Source: Solirubrobacter sp963848475 (GTDB lineage Bacteria > Actinomycetota > Thermoleophilia > Solirubrobacterales > Solirubrobacteraceae). From it: a stretch of DNA of 64,000 nt. The DNA lies in NCBI GenBank assembly GCA_963848475.1, contig CAWKDW010000004.1, positions 124,001 through 188,000 on the forward strand, given 5' to 3'. Below the pieces are notes generated by a model that was not told where the DNA came from, ran no database searches, and saw only the letters and a list, made by a program, of their open reading frames with translations. Of this stretch, positions 34,259 through 41,824 are shown piece after piece. The translations under genes and the position numbers were made by a program. Positions within the stretch are counted from its first letter, which is position 1. Each line of letters begins with the position of its first letter.

Positions 34259-35179
34259 ATGACGATCGTGGTCGGGGGAGAGGCGCTGATCGACCTGGTG
34301 CCGCACACGGCGGGCGCGTTGCACGCGCACGCGGGCGGCGGCCCCTACAACACGGCCCGCACGCTGGGGCGGCTCGAGCAGGACGTGCACTTCCTCGGCT
34401 GCCTGTCCGACGACGGCTTCGGCGCGCAACTGCGCGCGCAACTGGTCGAGGACGCGGTGAAGCTCGACACGGTGGTGCCGACGCCGCTGCCGACGACGCT
34501 CGCGCTGGCCGAGCTCGACGAGGGCGGGGCGGCGACGTACCGCTTCTACACCGAGTCCACGAGTGCGCCCGCGCTGGAGCCCGGCGCCGCGCTCGCGGCG
34601 TTGCCCGAGCGGGTCGACATGCTGCACGTCGGCACGCTCGGCCTGGTGATGGAGCCGACGGCGATGGCGCTGCAGGCCGTGGTCGAGGCCGTCGCCGACA
34701 GCGCGCTGATCATGGTCGACCCGAACTGCCGCCCGACGTTCATCCCCGATCGCGGCACCTACAGGCGCAGCCTTGCGGCGACACTGCGTTTCACGCACGT
34801 CGTCAAGGTCAGCAATGATGACCTCGAGTACCTCGAGCCTGGGGCGGATCCGGTGGACGCCGCGCGCGCCCTGCTCGAGGACGGGCCGCGCGTCGCGCTG
34901 CTCACGCTCGGCGGCGACGGCGCGATGATCGTGACCGCGGACGCCGTCGAGACGGTTCCGGCGCCGGCGATCAAGGTCGTCGACACGATCGGCGCCGGCG
35001 ACGCGTTCGGCGGCGGCTTCCTGGCCTGGTGGCGGCTGCGCGGCCTCGACCGCGACGCGCTCAAGGACGCGGACGCGGTGCGAGCGGCGACGACCTTTGC
35101 CTGCGTCGTCGCCGCGCGCACGTGCGAGCGGGCCGGGGCCTCGCCGCCGCGGCTCTCAGACCTCGACGGCGACTTCTGA
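34259..35179 (+). CDS. PfkB-family carbohydrate kinase
   Basis: This 306-residue ribokinase-like enzyme has GGEALIDLVPH and GGGPYNTARTLGRLE (sugar-binding side), and VVDTIGAGDAFGGGFLAWW carrying the anion-hole GAGD with the catalytic Asp. It resembles fructokinases and 2-keto-3-deoxygluconate kinases. The exact sugar cannot be told. The 3' end overlaps the convergent MFS gene by 24 bases. It may be cotranscribed with the upstream B12-binding gene. Confidence 0.9.
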   Translation: MTIVVGGEALIDLVPHTAGALHAHAGGGPYNTARTLGRLEQDVHFLGCLSDDGFGAQLRAQLVEDAVKLDTVVPTPLPTTLALAELDEGGAATYRFYTESTSAPALEPGAALAALPERVDMLHVGTLGLVMEPTAMALQAVVEAVADSALIMVDPNCRPTFIPDRGTYRRSLAATLRFTHVVKVSNDDLEYLEPGADPVDAARALLEDGPRVALLTLGGDGAMIVTADAVETVPAPAIKVVDTIGAGDAFGGGFLAWWRLRGLDRDALKDADAVRAATTFACVVAARTCERAGASPPRLSDLDGDF

Positions 35180-36619
35180 GCCGGCGGGGCGGACCTGCTG
35201 GCGGGCCGGGACCCGCAGCAGCACCATCGACACCAGGATGCCGACCGCCACCGCCGCGGCGGCGATCTCGAACCCGAGGTGGTAGCCGCCGGTGAGCGCG
35301 CTCGCGGTGGAGGCGCCGGCCGCGGCCAGCGACGCGCTGTGTTCGGTCGCCAGGGTGCCGAGGATCGCGATCCCGAGCGCGCCGGAGAGCTGCATCGACA
35401 TGTTCAGGATGCCCGAGCCGAGGCCCGCGTCGCGCTCCGGGACACCGCTCATCGCGATCGTCAGCAGCGGCAGCATCGCGGTGCCCATGCCGAGCCCCAT
35501 CAGCGCGAACGGGATGAACAGCGAGGGGAAGTAGCTCGCGTCAGGGCCGGCCGCCGTAAGCCCCAGAAGCGCGACGACGACGATCGCCATGCCCAGGGTC
35601 ACGGTGCGCTCGGGCCCGAGGCGCGCCATCACGCGCGCCGTGGTCCCGAGTGAGAGCGCGCCGACGGTCAGCGTCATCGGCAGGAACGCCAGCCCGGTGT
35701 CCCAGGCGCCGTAGCCGAGCACGTGCTCGAGGAAGAGCGTGCCCAGCACCCAGGCGCCGAACATGCCGGTGACGAGGAAGCCGCGCACGACGCTCGCGCC
35801 GACCAGCGTGCGCACCTTCAACAGGCGCAGCGGGAGGATCGGGTTCTCGATCCGCGACTCGAGCCAGAAGAAGGCGCCGAGCAGGATCACGGCCGCGCCG
35901 AGGAAGCCGCCCGTGTGCGCGGAGGCCCAGCCGTGTTGCGCCGCGGTGACGATCGAGTAGACCGCGAGCATCATCGACGAGGTGACGAGCACCGAGCCGG
36001 CGACGTCGACGCCGCCGCGCAGGCCCGTACCGGGCCGGTTCTCGATCAGCCGCGCGCCGAGCGCGAGCACGGCGATGCCGATCGGGACGTTGACGTAGAA
36101 GATCCAGTGCCAGTCGACGGTCTGGACCAGCGCGCCACCGAGCAGCAGGCCCAGCGAGCCGCCCGAGGTGACGACGAACATGTAGGCGCCCATCGCGCGG
36201 ACGCGCTCGTCCGGGCGGGGGAAGTCGGTGACGATCAGGGCGATGATCACCGAGGTGGAGATCGCACCGCCGAGGCCCTGCAGGAAGCGCGCGGCGATCA
36301 GCACGACCTGGTCGCCGGCGAGGCCGCAGAGGGCCGAGGCGATGGTGAAGAGCAGGACGCCGGCGAGGAAGACGCGCTTGCGGCCGAGGATGTCCCCGAA
36401 CCGCCCGGCCATCAGCAGGAAGCTCCCGTAGGAGATGAGGTAGGCACCGACGACCCAGGTGAGGTTGGCCTGCGAGAAGTGCAGGTCACGCTGGATGACG
36501 GGCAGGGCGACGTTGACGATCGTCATGTCGACGACCATCATCAGTTGCCCGAGACAGACGACGATCAACGCCATCCACTTGCGCCGCGACGCGACGCTAT
36601 CTGAAGAATGGATAGTCAC
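35156..36619 (-). CDS. DHA2-family MFS multidrug exporter
   Basis: This 14-helix major-facilitator protein (487 residues from GTG 36619) has motif C-like SGGSLGLLLGGAL, motif A GRFGDILGRKRVF and the opening LGQLMMVVDMTIVNVALPVI, which are typical of EmrB/QacA drug exporters. GTG 36619 falls inside a palindromic operator, and ATG 36574 (MALIVVCLGQ) gives a more usual N-terminus, so the latter may be the real start. A divergent MarR regulator gene lies 60 bases from the first start. Confidence 0.9.
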   Translation of the reverse strand: MTIHSSDSVASRRKWMALIVVCLGQLMMVVDMTIVNVALPVIQRDLHFSQANLTWVVGAYLISYGSFLLMAGRFGDILGRKRVFLAGVLLFTIASALCGLAGDQVVLIAARFLQGLGGAISTSVIIALIVTDFPRPDERVRAMGAYMFVVTSGGSLGLLLGGALVQTVDWHWIFYVNVPIGIAVLALGARLIENRPGTGLRGGVDVAGSVLVTSSMMLAVYSIVTAAQHGWASAHTGGFLGAAVILLGAFFWLESRIENPILPLRLLKVRTLVGASVVRGFLVTGMFGAWVLGTLFLEHVLGYGAWDTGLAFLPMTLTVGALSLGTTARVMARLGPERTVTLGMAIVVVALLGLTAAGPDASYFPSLFIPFALMGLGMGTAMLPLLTIAMSGVPERDAGLGSGILNMSMQLSGALGIAILGTLATEHSASLAAAGASTASALTGGYHLGFEIAAAAVAVGILVSMVLLRVPARQQVRPAGSEVAVEV

Positions 36620-36635
36620 TGTGCCTAGTGACTAT
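36612..36635. promoter_or_regulatory. Palindromic MarR operator between MFS exporter and marR
   Basis: A perfect inverted repeat, ATAGTCACT (36612-36620) and AGTGACTAT (36627-36635) with a 6-base spacer, lies between the divergent MFS and MarR genes. This is the usual size and placement for a MarR dimer site controlling both genes. The region is AT-richer than the surrounding sequence. Confidence 0.7.
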
Positions 36636-36679
36636 ATTCGACTCGTGATGATCATGCAACCGCTAATATCTGGACGAAC

Positions 36680-37111
36680 ATGTCCGCTACGCCGCCCGTA
36701 GGCTCGATCGTCCTGCTGACGCGCCTCTCGCGCCTCATCTACCGGCGCGCGACCGAGGACGTCCTGGGCATGCGGCTGAAGGCGTACATGACGCTGTCGA
36801 GCTTGCGCGACGGCCCGCTGCCGCAGTCGGAGCTGTGCGTGACCATGCATCTGGACCCGAACAACTGCGTCCTGATGCTCAACGACCTCGAGGACGCGGG
36901 GCACGTGGAGCGCCGGCGCGACCCGGCGGATCGCCGGCGGCACATCGTCGAGATGACGCCCGGCGGCCACAAGGCGATGCTGCAGGCTGAGCGCGCGATG
37001 GAGAGCCTGGAGGATGACGTCCTCGGGGCCCTGGCGCCCGAGGAACGTGACGTGCTGCGCGGGCTCCTCACCCGCGCGCTGGCCGGCGAACCCGCCGGCC
37101 AGCCGGTTTAG
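36680..37111 (+). CDS. MarR-family transcriptional regulator
   Basis: This 143-residue winged-helix protein has the MarR pattern: LKAYMTLSSLRDGPLPQSEL, the recognition region LDPNNCVLMLNDLEDAGHVE and the wing RRRDPADRRRHIVEMTPGG. It likely represses itself and the divergent MFS exporter through the palindrome at 36612-36635, with release by small aromatic or drug-like ligands. Its stop overlaps the end of a convergent microprotein gene. Confidence 0.92.
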   Translation: MSATPPVGSIVLLTRLSRLIYRRATEDVLGMRLKAYMTLSSLRDGPLPQSELCVTMHLDPNNCVLMLNDLEDAGHVERRRDPADRRRHIVEMTPGGHKAMLQAERAMESLEDDVLGALAPEERDVLRGLLTRALAGEPAGQPV

Positions 37112-37251
37112 GCCTTCAGCTGGGGGCGGTCGCAGCCGCCCTCGTAGCAGACCTCGGGGAAGTCGTCGCTCGTGCCCTGGTGGAAGTGCACGGCCGGCTC
37201 GGTGTACGTGTCGCCAAGCGAACGCTTGAGCGCCTTGATGATCTTGCTCAT
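37108..37251 (-). CDS. Cys/His microprotein (putative metal-binding or modified peptide)
   Basis: This 47-residue frame starts at ATG 37251 with AAGGA eight bases upstream. It has a basic amphipathic N-terminus (SKIIKALKRSLGD), then AVHFHQG and a C-terminal VCYEGGCDRPQL. The H-x-H followed about 15 residues later by C-x4-C could coordinate zinc or iron. The leader-like N-terminus and Cys-containing tail would also suit a modified peptide, but no modification enzyme is adjacent. It is convergent with marR and divergent from the nitronate monooxygenase gene. Confidence 0.6.
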   Translation of the reverse strand: MSKIIKALKRSLGDTYTEPAVHFHQGTSDDFPEVCYEGGCDRPQLKA

Positions 37252-37315
37252 GGGGAGAATCCTTGGGGAGGAGGAGAGGTTTGCACCTATGTCATCGACA
37301 AGGCACGCCGAGATA

Positions 37316-37331
37316 GTAACAAGCTTGTGAC
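37316..37331. promoter_or_regulatory. Near-perfect palindrome upstream of the nitronate monooxygenase gene
   Basis: GTAACAAG and CTTGTGAC form a 16-base inverted repeat with one mismatch, 7 bases before ATG 37339 and in AT-rich sequence. It could be an operator or promoter element for the nitronate monooxygenase gene or the divergent microprotein gene. It differs from the MarR site at 36612. Confidence 0.35.
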
Positions 37332-37338
37332 GATCCAA

Positions 37339-38340
37339 ATGCCTGCTAACAACGATAAACCTGTGCTGTTGCGCACACTCGGACTTCCGATTGTTCTGGC
37401 GCCCCTTGCGGGCGGTCCCTCGACGCCCGAGCTTGCCGCCGCGGTTTCGGGCGCGGGCGGGCTCGGCTTTCTCGCCGCCGGCTACCTGAGCGCGGAGGCG
37501 CTGGGCGAGCGGGTGCGGCTGACGCGTGCGCTGACGGACAAGCCGTTCGGCGTGAACCTGTTCGTGCCCGGCCCGGCGGCCGCTCCCGCGGTCTTCGCGG
37601 ACTACGTGCAGGGCCTCGCGGCCGAGGGCCTGCAGGTCGGGGCGCCCGCGTTCGACGACGACGACTGGGACGCGAAGCTCGCGCTGCTCGAGCGCGAGCC
37701 GGTCGCGGTCGTCTCGTTCACGTTCGGGCTACCCGCGGCGGACGTGATCGCCCGAGTCCGCGCGACCGGGGCCGAGGCGTGGGTGACGGTGACGAGCGCC
37801 GTGGAGGCGCGCGCCGCGGCGGTCCACGCCGATGCGCTCGTGGTCCAGGGCGCGGAGGCCGGCGGGCATCGCGGCACCTGGACGGATCACGCAGGCCTGA
37901 CGCCGGTCTCGCTCCACGCGCTGCTGCAGCTGATCGACGTCGATGTCCCGCTGGTCGCCTCCGGCGGGATCGCGACCGCCGCCGCGGTCCGTGCCGCCCT
38001 CGCGCTCGGGGCGAGCGCCGCGCAGGTGGGCACCGCGTTCCTGCGCGCGCCCGAGGCCGGGACCTCGCAGGCACACCGCGACGCGCTCGCCACCGACGCG
38101 CCGACCGGCCTCACGCGCGCCTTCAGCGGCCGCCTCGCGCGCGGCATCCGCAACCGCTTCATGGATGAGCACCCCGACGCGCCGCTCGCGTACCCCGAGA
38201 TCCACTACGCGACCGCGCCCGTCCGCGCCGCCGCGCGCAAGGCGGGCGACGCGGACCGGATCAACCTCTGGGCCGGCGAGGCGCACGCGCTCGCCGAGGC
38301 GCTGCCGGCCGCGGAGATCGTGCGCCGGCTCAGCGCGTAA
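37339..38340 (+). CDS. Nitronate monooxygenase-family flavoprotein
   Basis: This 333-residue TIM-barrel FMN enzyme reads LLRTLGLPIVLAPLAGGPST, GGLGFLAAGYLS, VVQGAEAGGHRGTW (the catalytic/flavin His region), VPLVASGGIATAAAVRAAL and ALGASAAQVGTAFL. The motifs match 2-nitropropane dioxygenase/nitronate monooxygenases, which detoxify alkyl nitronates; FabK-like enoyl reductases are the other possibility. ATG 37339 was chosen; GTG 37327 lies inside the palindrome. Confidence 0.88.
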   Translation: MPANNDKPVLLRTLGLPIVLAPLAGGPSTPELAAAVSGAGGLGFLAAGYLSAEALGERVRLTRALTDKPFGVNLFVPGPAAAPAVFADYVQGLAAEGLQVGAPAFDDDDWDAKLALLEREPVAVVSFTFGLPAADVIARVRATGAEAWVTVTSAVEARAAAVHADALVVQGAEAGGHRGTWTDHAGLTPVSLHALLQLIDVDVPLVASGGIATAAAVRAALALGASAAQVGTAFLRAPEAGTSQAHRDALATDAPTGLTRAFSGRLARGIRNRFMDEHPDAPLAYPEIHYATAPVRAAARKAGDADRINLWAGEAHALAEALPAAEIVRRLSA

Positions 38341-38455
38341 GCAGCCTCGCGTCGATCACGAACTCGGTCCCCGGCCGTCGCGCCAGCGCGGTGGCGCGGC
38401 CCTGCCCGTGGGGCGGATCCGTCGACCGGCTCGGTGCGAGCGATCACGAGATCCT

Positions 38456-39181
38456 ATGGTTGGCAGCGTGGAACCCGGGACCGTGTTCGGTGACTACCGG
38501 ATCGAGGCCGTGGAGCGCGAGGACGCCGCCGTGGCCGTCCTGCTGGCGTGCGACCTCCGTGAGGGCGGCTCCGTCGTGCTGCACATCGCGGGGGAGCCGG
38601 CGGGTGAGCTGTCCGCGATCCGCTTCCTCGAGCGCGCGCAGCGCATCGGATCGGTCGAGCATCCGAACCTGCTGGCGATCCACGACGCGCGCACGTGCGA
38701 GGGCCGCGTCGTCGCGGTGACGCAGGCACCCCCCGGCCGGCGGCTGGACGCGCTGCTCGCCGAGCGCCGCTTCGGCACCACGCCGGCGGTCCGGATCGTG
38801 CGCCAGGTCGCGTCGGCGGTGGACGCGCTGGAGGAGGCCGGCGCTTCGCCGCCGCCGCTCACGCCCGAGCGCATCTGGGTGGACGACGCCGGCGACGCGC
38901 GCCTGGACGGCCTCGACGGGCGCATCGGCCTGACGCTGCCGGCGGCGTCGTCCTCGGCTTCGCTGGCGCGCCTGATCGAGCAGCTGACGGTGAAGCTTCC
39001 GCCCGCGGTGCGGACGGTCGTGATCCGCGCGCGAGAGGGCGCCTACCTCTCCGCCGGCCAGTTCGCCGAGGAGTTGCGCGAGGTCGAGATCAGCGCCGCG
39101 CGGCGCCGTCGCCGCAACGCGCTCCGGGTCCTCGTCGTCGCGACGGCGATCCTGATCGCGATCCTGCTCTCCGCGTTGTAG
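38456..39181 (+). CDS. Tail-anchored serine/threonine pseudokinase
   Basis: This 241-residue protein follows the kinase fold (PGTVFGDYRIEAVEREDAAV, then FLERAQRIGSVEHPNLLAIHDA) but lacks the ATP-binding Lys (VVLHIAG replaces VAIK), the HRD catalytic loop (PLTPERIWVDD) and DFG. It should therefore be inactive as a kinase and act as a binding scaffold. A single C-terminal membrane helix (ALRVLVVATAILIAILLSAL) would anchor it with the kinase-like domain in the cytoplasm. It stands alone; its partner is unknown. The 115 bases before it hold no gene. Confidence 0.78.
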   Translation: MVGSVEPGTVFGDYRIEAVEREDAAVAVLLACDLREGGSVVLHIAGEPAGELSAIRFLERAQRIGSVEHPNLLAIHDARTCEGRVVAVTQAPPGRRLDALLAERRFGTTPAVRIVRQVASAVDALEEAGASPPPLTPERIWVDDAGDARLDGLDGRIGLTLPAASSSASLARLIEQLTVKLPPAVRTVVIRAREGAYLSAGQFAEELREVEISAARRRRRNALRVLVVATAILIAILLSAL

Positions 39182-39201
39182 CCCGGAAGGGCACGCTGAC
39201 C

Positions 39202-39342
39202 ATGCGGCTCCGCGACGCACGCACCAAGCGGATCGTCGGTCGCGCCCGCGTCCGCTTCTCCAGGCCCGGCCGGACGGCCGTGATCCTCCGTGGCAAACGA
39301 ATTCCGCGCAAAACGGTCGTCGAGGTCCGTTTCGTGCGTTAG
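39202..39342 (+). CDS. Short frame resembling the C-terminal end of a secreted beta-sandwich protein
   Basis: The 46 codons from ATG 39202 encode MRLRDARTKRIVGRARVRF and ILRGKRIPRKTVVEVRFVR, and the frame extends upstream a little with KGTL. The pattern looks like the last strands of a secreted Ig-like or bacterial surface domain rather than a complete protein. It could be a remnant of a gene deleted upstream, or a small basic protein in its own right. The strongly basic composition and lack of a signal peptide leave this open. Confidence 0.35.
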   Translation: MRLRDARTKRIVGRARVRFSRPGRTAVILRGKRIPRKTVVEVRFVR

Positions 39343-39406
39343 CGGATGTTTTGAAGGGGTGAAGGCCCGCGAATGCGCTGCTGACGGCCTGTTACCACTT
39401 ACGGGA

Positions 39407-40168
39407 GTGAATTACGTGGACCTGCACTCCCACCTCCTCCCCGGCCTGGACGATGGGGCCCCGACGATGGAGGAGACCCGGCGTTTCGCTCGCCGGCTGG
39501 ACGCCGAGGGCGTCCGTGACATCGCCTGCACCTCGCACGTGAAGCGTGCGCATTTCCCCCGCATCAAGCTCGACGAACTCGCCGACCGGCGCGCCGAGGC
39601 ACAGCGCGTGCTCGACGCCGACGGGCTCGACGTCCGCCTGCACCAGGGCGGCGAGCTGGCCGACGAGGACGCGCTGGAGCTCGACGAGCGCGAGCTCGCG
39701 CTGATCGCCCAAGGCCCGGAGCACGCCCCGTGGCTGCTGCTCGAATGCCCCTTCGCGGGCTTTGACCACGTCTTCGACGCCGCTGTCGCGCGCCTGACCG
39801 GCCTCGGCTACGGCCTGCTGCTCGCGCACCCCGAGCGCGCCGCCGGCTCGCTCGACCGGCTCGAGCCGCACCTCGAGGAGGGCGCACTGCTGCAGGTCAA
39901 CGTGTCCTCGCTGATCGGCGATCACGGCCCGCGTGCGCGGGAGACGGCAGCCCGGCTCGTGCGCCGCGGGCTCGTCTACTGCCTCGCCTCGGATTCGCAT
40001 CCCGGCACCCGCGAGGCCACGCTGCCGCTCGGCTACCGCGCACTCGTGCGCTCCGGGATGAGCGAGATTCAGGCAGAACGGCTGACGTGCTCGAATCCCC
40101 GGTTTCTGTTGCGGGAGGGCGATCCTCATCTCGCACTCCCGGTACCCAGCGCCGACACCGCGCGATAA
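39407..40168 (+). CDS. CpsB/YwqE-type PHP-domain phosphatase
   Basis: This 253-residue protein begins VDLHSHLLPGLDDGAPTMEE, the metal-binding opening of PHP phosphatases of the CpsB/YwqE (Wzb-unrelated) protein-tyrosine phosphatase group. It continues with CTSHVKR and LLLAHPERAAG and closes with LASDSHPGTRE, the remaining His/Asp metal ligands. Family members dephosphorylate tyrosine kinases of exopolysaccharide synthesis. No polysaccharide genes are adjacent. GTG 39407 is the start that precedes the LHSH motif correctly. Confidence 0.87.
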   Translation: MNYVDLHSHLLPGLDDGAPTMEETRRFARRLDAEGVRDIACTSHVKRAHFPRIKLDELADRRAEAQRVLDADGLDVRLHQGGELADEDALELDERELALIAQGPEHAPWLLLECPFAGFDHVFDAAVARLTGLGYGLLLAHPERAAGSLDRLEPHLEEGALLQVNVSSLIGDHGPRARETAARLVRRGLVYCLASDSHPGTREATLPLGYRALVRSGMSEIQAERLTCSNPRFLLREGDPHLALPVPSADTAR

Positions 40169-40192
40169 CGACTAAGGTCGCGTCCACGTCAT

Positions 40193-41352
40193 GTGGACGA
40201 GGAACCGGTGGACCGGGGTCTCCAGGAGATTGTCGACGCGCTGAGCCTCAGCCTCGGGCGGCCGGTTCTGATCGACGACGCCGAACTGCGTCCGCTGGCG
40301 TACAGCACCCAGTTCGGGGAACTCGATCACGTGCGGACGGCGAGCATCCTCGGCCGGCTCGCGCCGGACGAGGCCCGGGTGGCGCTCTTCGACGAAGGGA
40401 TCCGCACGGCCGCGGGGCCGGTGCACATCCCCGCGCGGCCCGACATCGGGATGCGGGCGCGCGTCTGCGTGCCGCTGGTCGGCGGCGGCCGCCGGCTCGG
40501 GTACCTGTGGCTGTTCGAGGACCCGCCGGTGACCGACACCGAGTTGCGGCTCGCGCGCGGCGGCGGCGGCCGAAGCGGCGGCACTCGTCGGCCCTGACGC
40601 GGACGCGCAGCTGATGCGCCGCCGTCACGAGCAGCAACTCGTGACGTCGCTGCTGACATCCGACCCGCGCCAGGTCGACACGGCCGCCACGGCGCTGGAG
40701 GCCGAGCACTACCTGCCGCTGCGGCCGATCTGCGTCTGGGTCATCGCCCCCGCCGGCCCGGCAGGCGACGAGTGGAGCGCCGAGGCGCTGGACCGGCTGC
40801 GCGCGCGGCTGGCGGCGAAGCAGGCGCTCTGCGCGGAGTTCGACGGGCGGCTGATCTGCATCGCCGGCGATGCGCGGGCTCGCCGGCACCGCGGTGATCG
40901 AGGCGCTGGGCGCGCTGACCGCGCCGCGGGCGCTGGTCGGCCAGGGCGAGGCCGTGGAGGATCTGCGCGAGGCGGGGACGTCGTACCGGCGTGCCCTGGC
41001 CGCGCTGCGCGTGGCGGCCCACGAGAAGTCGGGCACCGCGAGCTGGGACTCGCTCGGCGTCGAGCGCGTGGTCACCGCGCTCCCGGACGCCGCGCTGGAA
41101 GACCTGCCGGAAGGGCTGCGGCGGCTGCTGGCCGGTGACGCGGCACTCGTCCGCACGCTCGAGGCGTACCTGGACCATGCCGGGGACGTGAAGCGCACGG
41201 CGGCCGCGCTGTCGCTGCACCGCGGCGGTCTGTACTACCGGCTGCGCCGGATCGAGGAGGTCGCCGACGTCAACCTGCACGACGGCGAGGACCGGCTGCT
41301 CTGCCACCTGGCGCTGCGGCTCTCGCGTCTGAGCGGTCAGACGCAGGGCTGA
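40193..41352 (+). CDS. PucR/CdaR-family transcriptional regulator (two frame changes)
   Basis: The first part (VDEEPVDRGLQEIVDALSLS, then VCVPLVGGGRRLGYLWLFED) is a GAF-like sensor. The middle is a helical GGDEF-like region. The C-terminal AYLDHAGDVKRTAAALSLHR and GGLYYRLRRIEEV is the PucR helix-turn-helix (HTH_30). The frame changes near 40560, in a GCG-rich run where correction restores AAAAEAAALVGPDA, and near 40868. Joined, it is about 386 residues, normal for the family. The target is unknown. It converges with a small MCP-like gene (16-base overlap). Confidence 0.82.
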
Positions 41353-41789
41353 AGGCGCGTCAGCAGACCTTCGAGCTGGAGCGTGACGCGGCGCAGGGCC
41401 TCGGCCGATGACTCGACCTCGGCCGGGCCGCCGCGATCGGCGACCTCTTGGACGGCGTAGGCGACGGCGCTCATGCAGCTCTGCATCCCGGCGACCGCGA
41501 CCGCGGCCTCCGCGAGCTGGTCGGCACTCGGCAGCGCCTGCTCGAGCTCGCCGACGAGCCAGGCGATCTCCCCGGTCGCGACGCCGGCGCCGACCGCGAC
41601 GCGGCAGACCTGTTCGACGACGAAGGTCACCTTGCCGAGGCTGTCGGCTCGAGCCGCCTCCATGGCGGACTCGAGAGCGAGGCGATTGGTCTGCTCGGAC
41701 AGCGCCACGATCGAGGCGACGAGATGATCCGGGCGATTCGGATTCGGGCTGAAGCGGGGCACACCCCGGGTATCGGACCGCTCTCTCAA
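41337..41789 (-). CDS. Minimal chemoreceptor-tip (MCP hairpin) protein
   Basis: The 150-residue protein contains VALSEQTNRLALESAMEAA, a clear relative of the methyl-accepting chemotaxis protein tip (AEQTNLLALNAAIEAARA), which binds CheA/CheW. The rest (VVEQVCRVAVGAGVATGE, ALRRVTLQLEGLLTRL) is helical. There is no sensor domain, HAMP or membrane segment, and it is far shorter than soluble MCPs. It lies 35 bases downstream of the MBL-fold gene on the same strand, so it may be the last gene of that operon. No chemotaxis genes are in the window. Confidence 0.65.
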   Translation of the reverse strand: MRERSDTRGVPRFSPNPNRPDHLVASIVALSEQTNRLALESAMEAARADSLGKVTFVVEQVCRVAVGAGVATGEIAWLVGELEQALPSADQLAEAAVAVAGMQSCMSAVAYAVQEVADRGGPAEVESSAEALRRVTLQLEGLLTRLQPCV

Positions 41790-41824
41790 GCGGTGGTGCC
41801 GGGAACGTCAAGATGCGGTCAAGC

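Noticed and set aside
40193..41352. Three separate genes at the pucR locus
   Set aside because: The three segments are consecutive parts of one PucR-type protein and rejoin with single-base corrections, so they are one gene.
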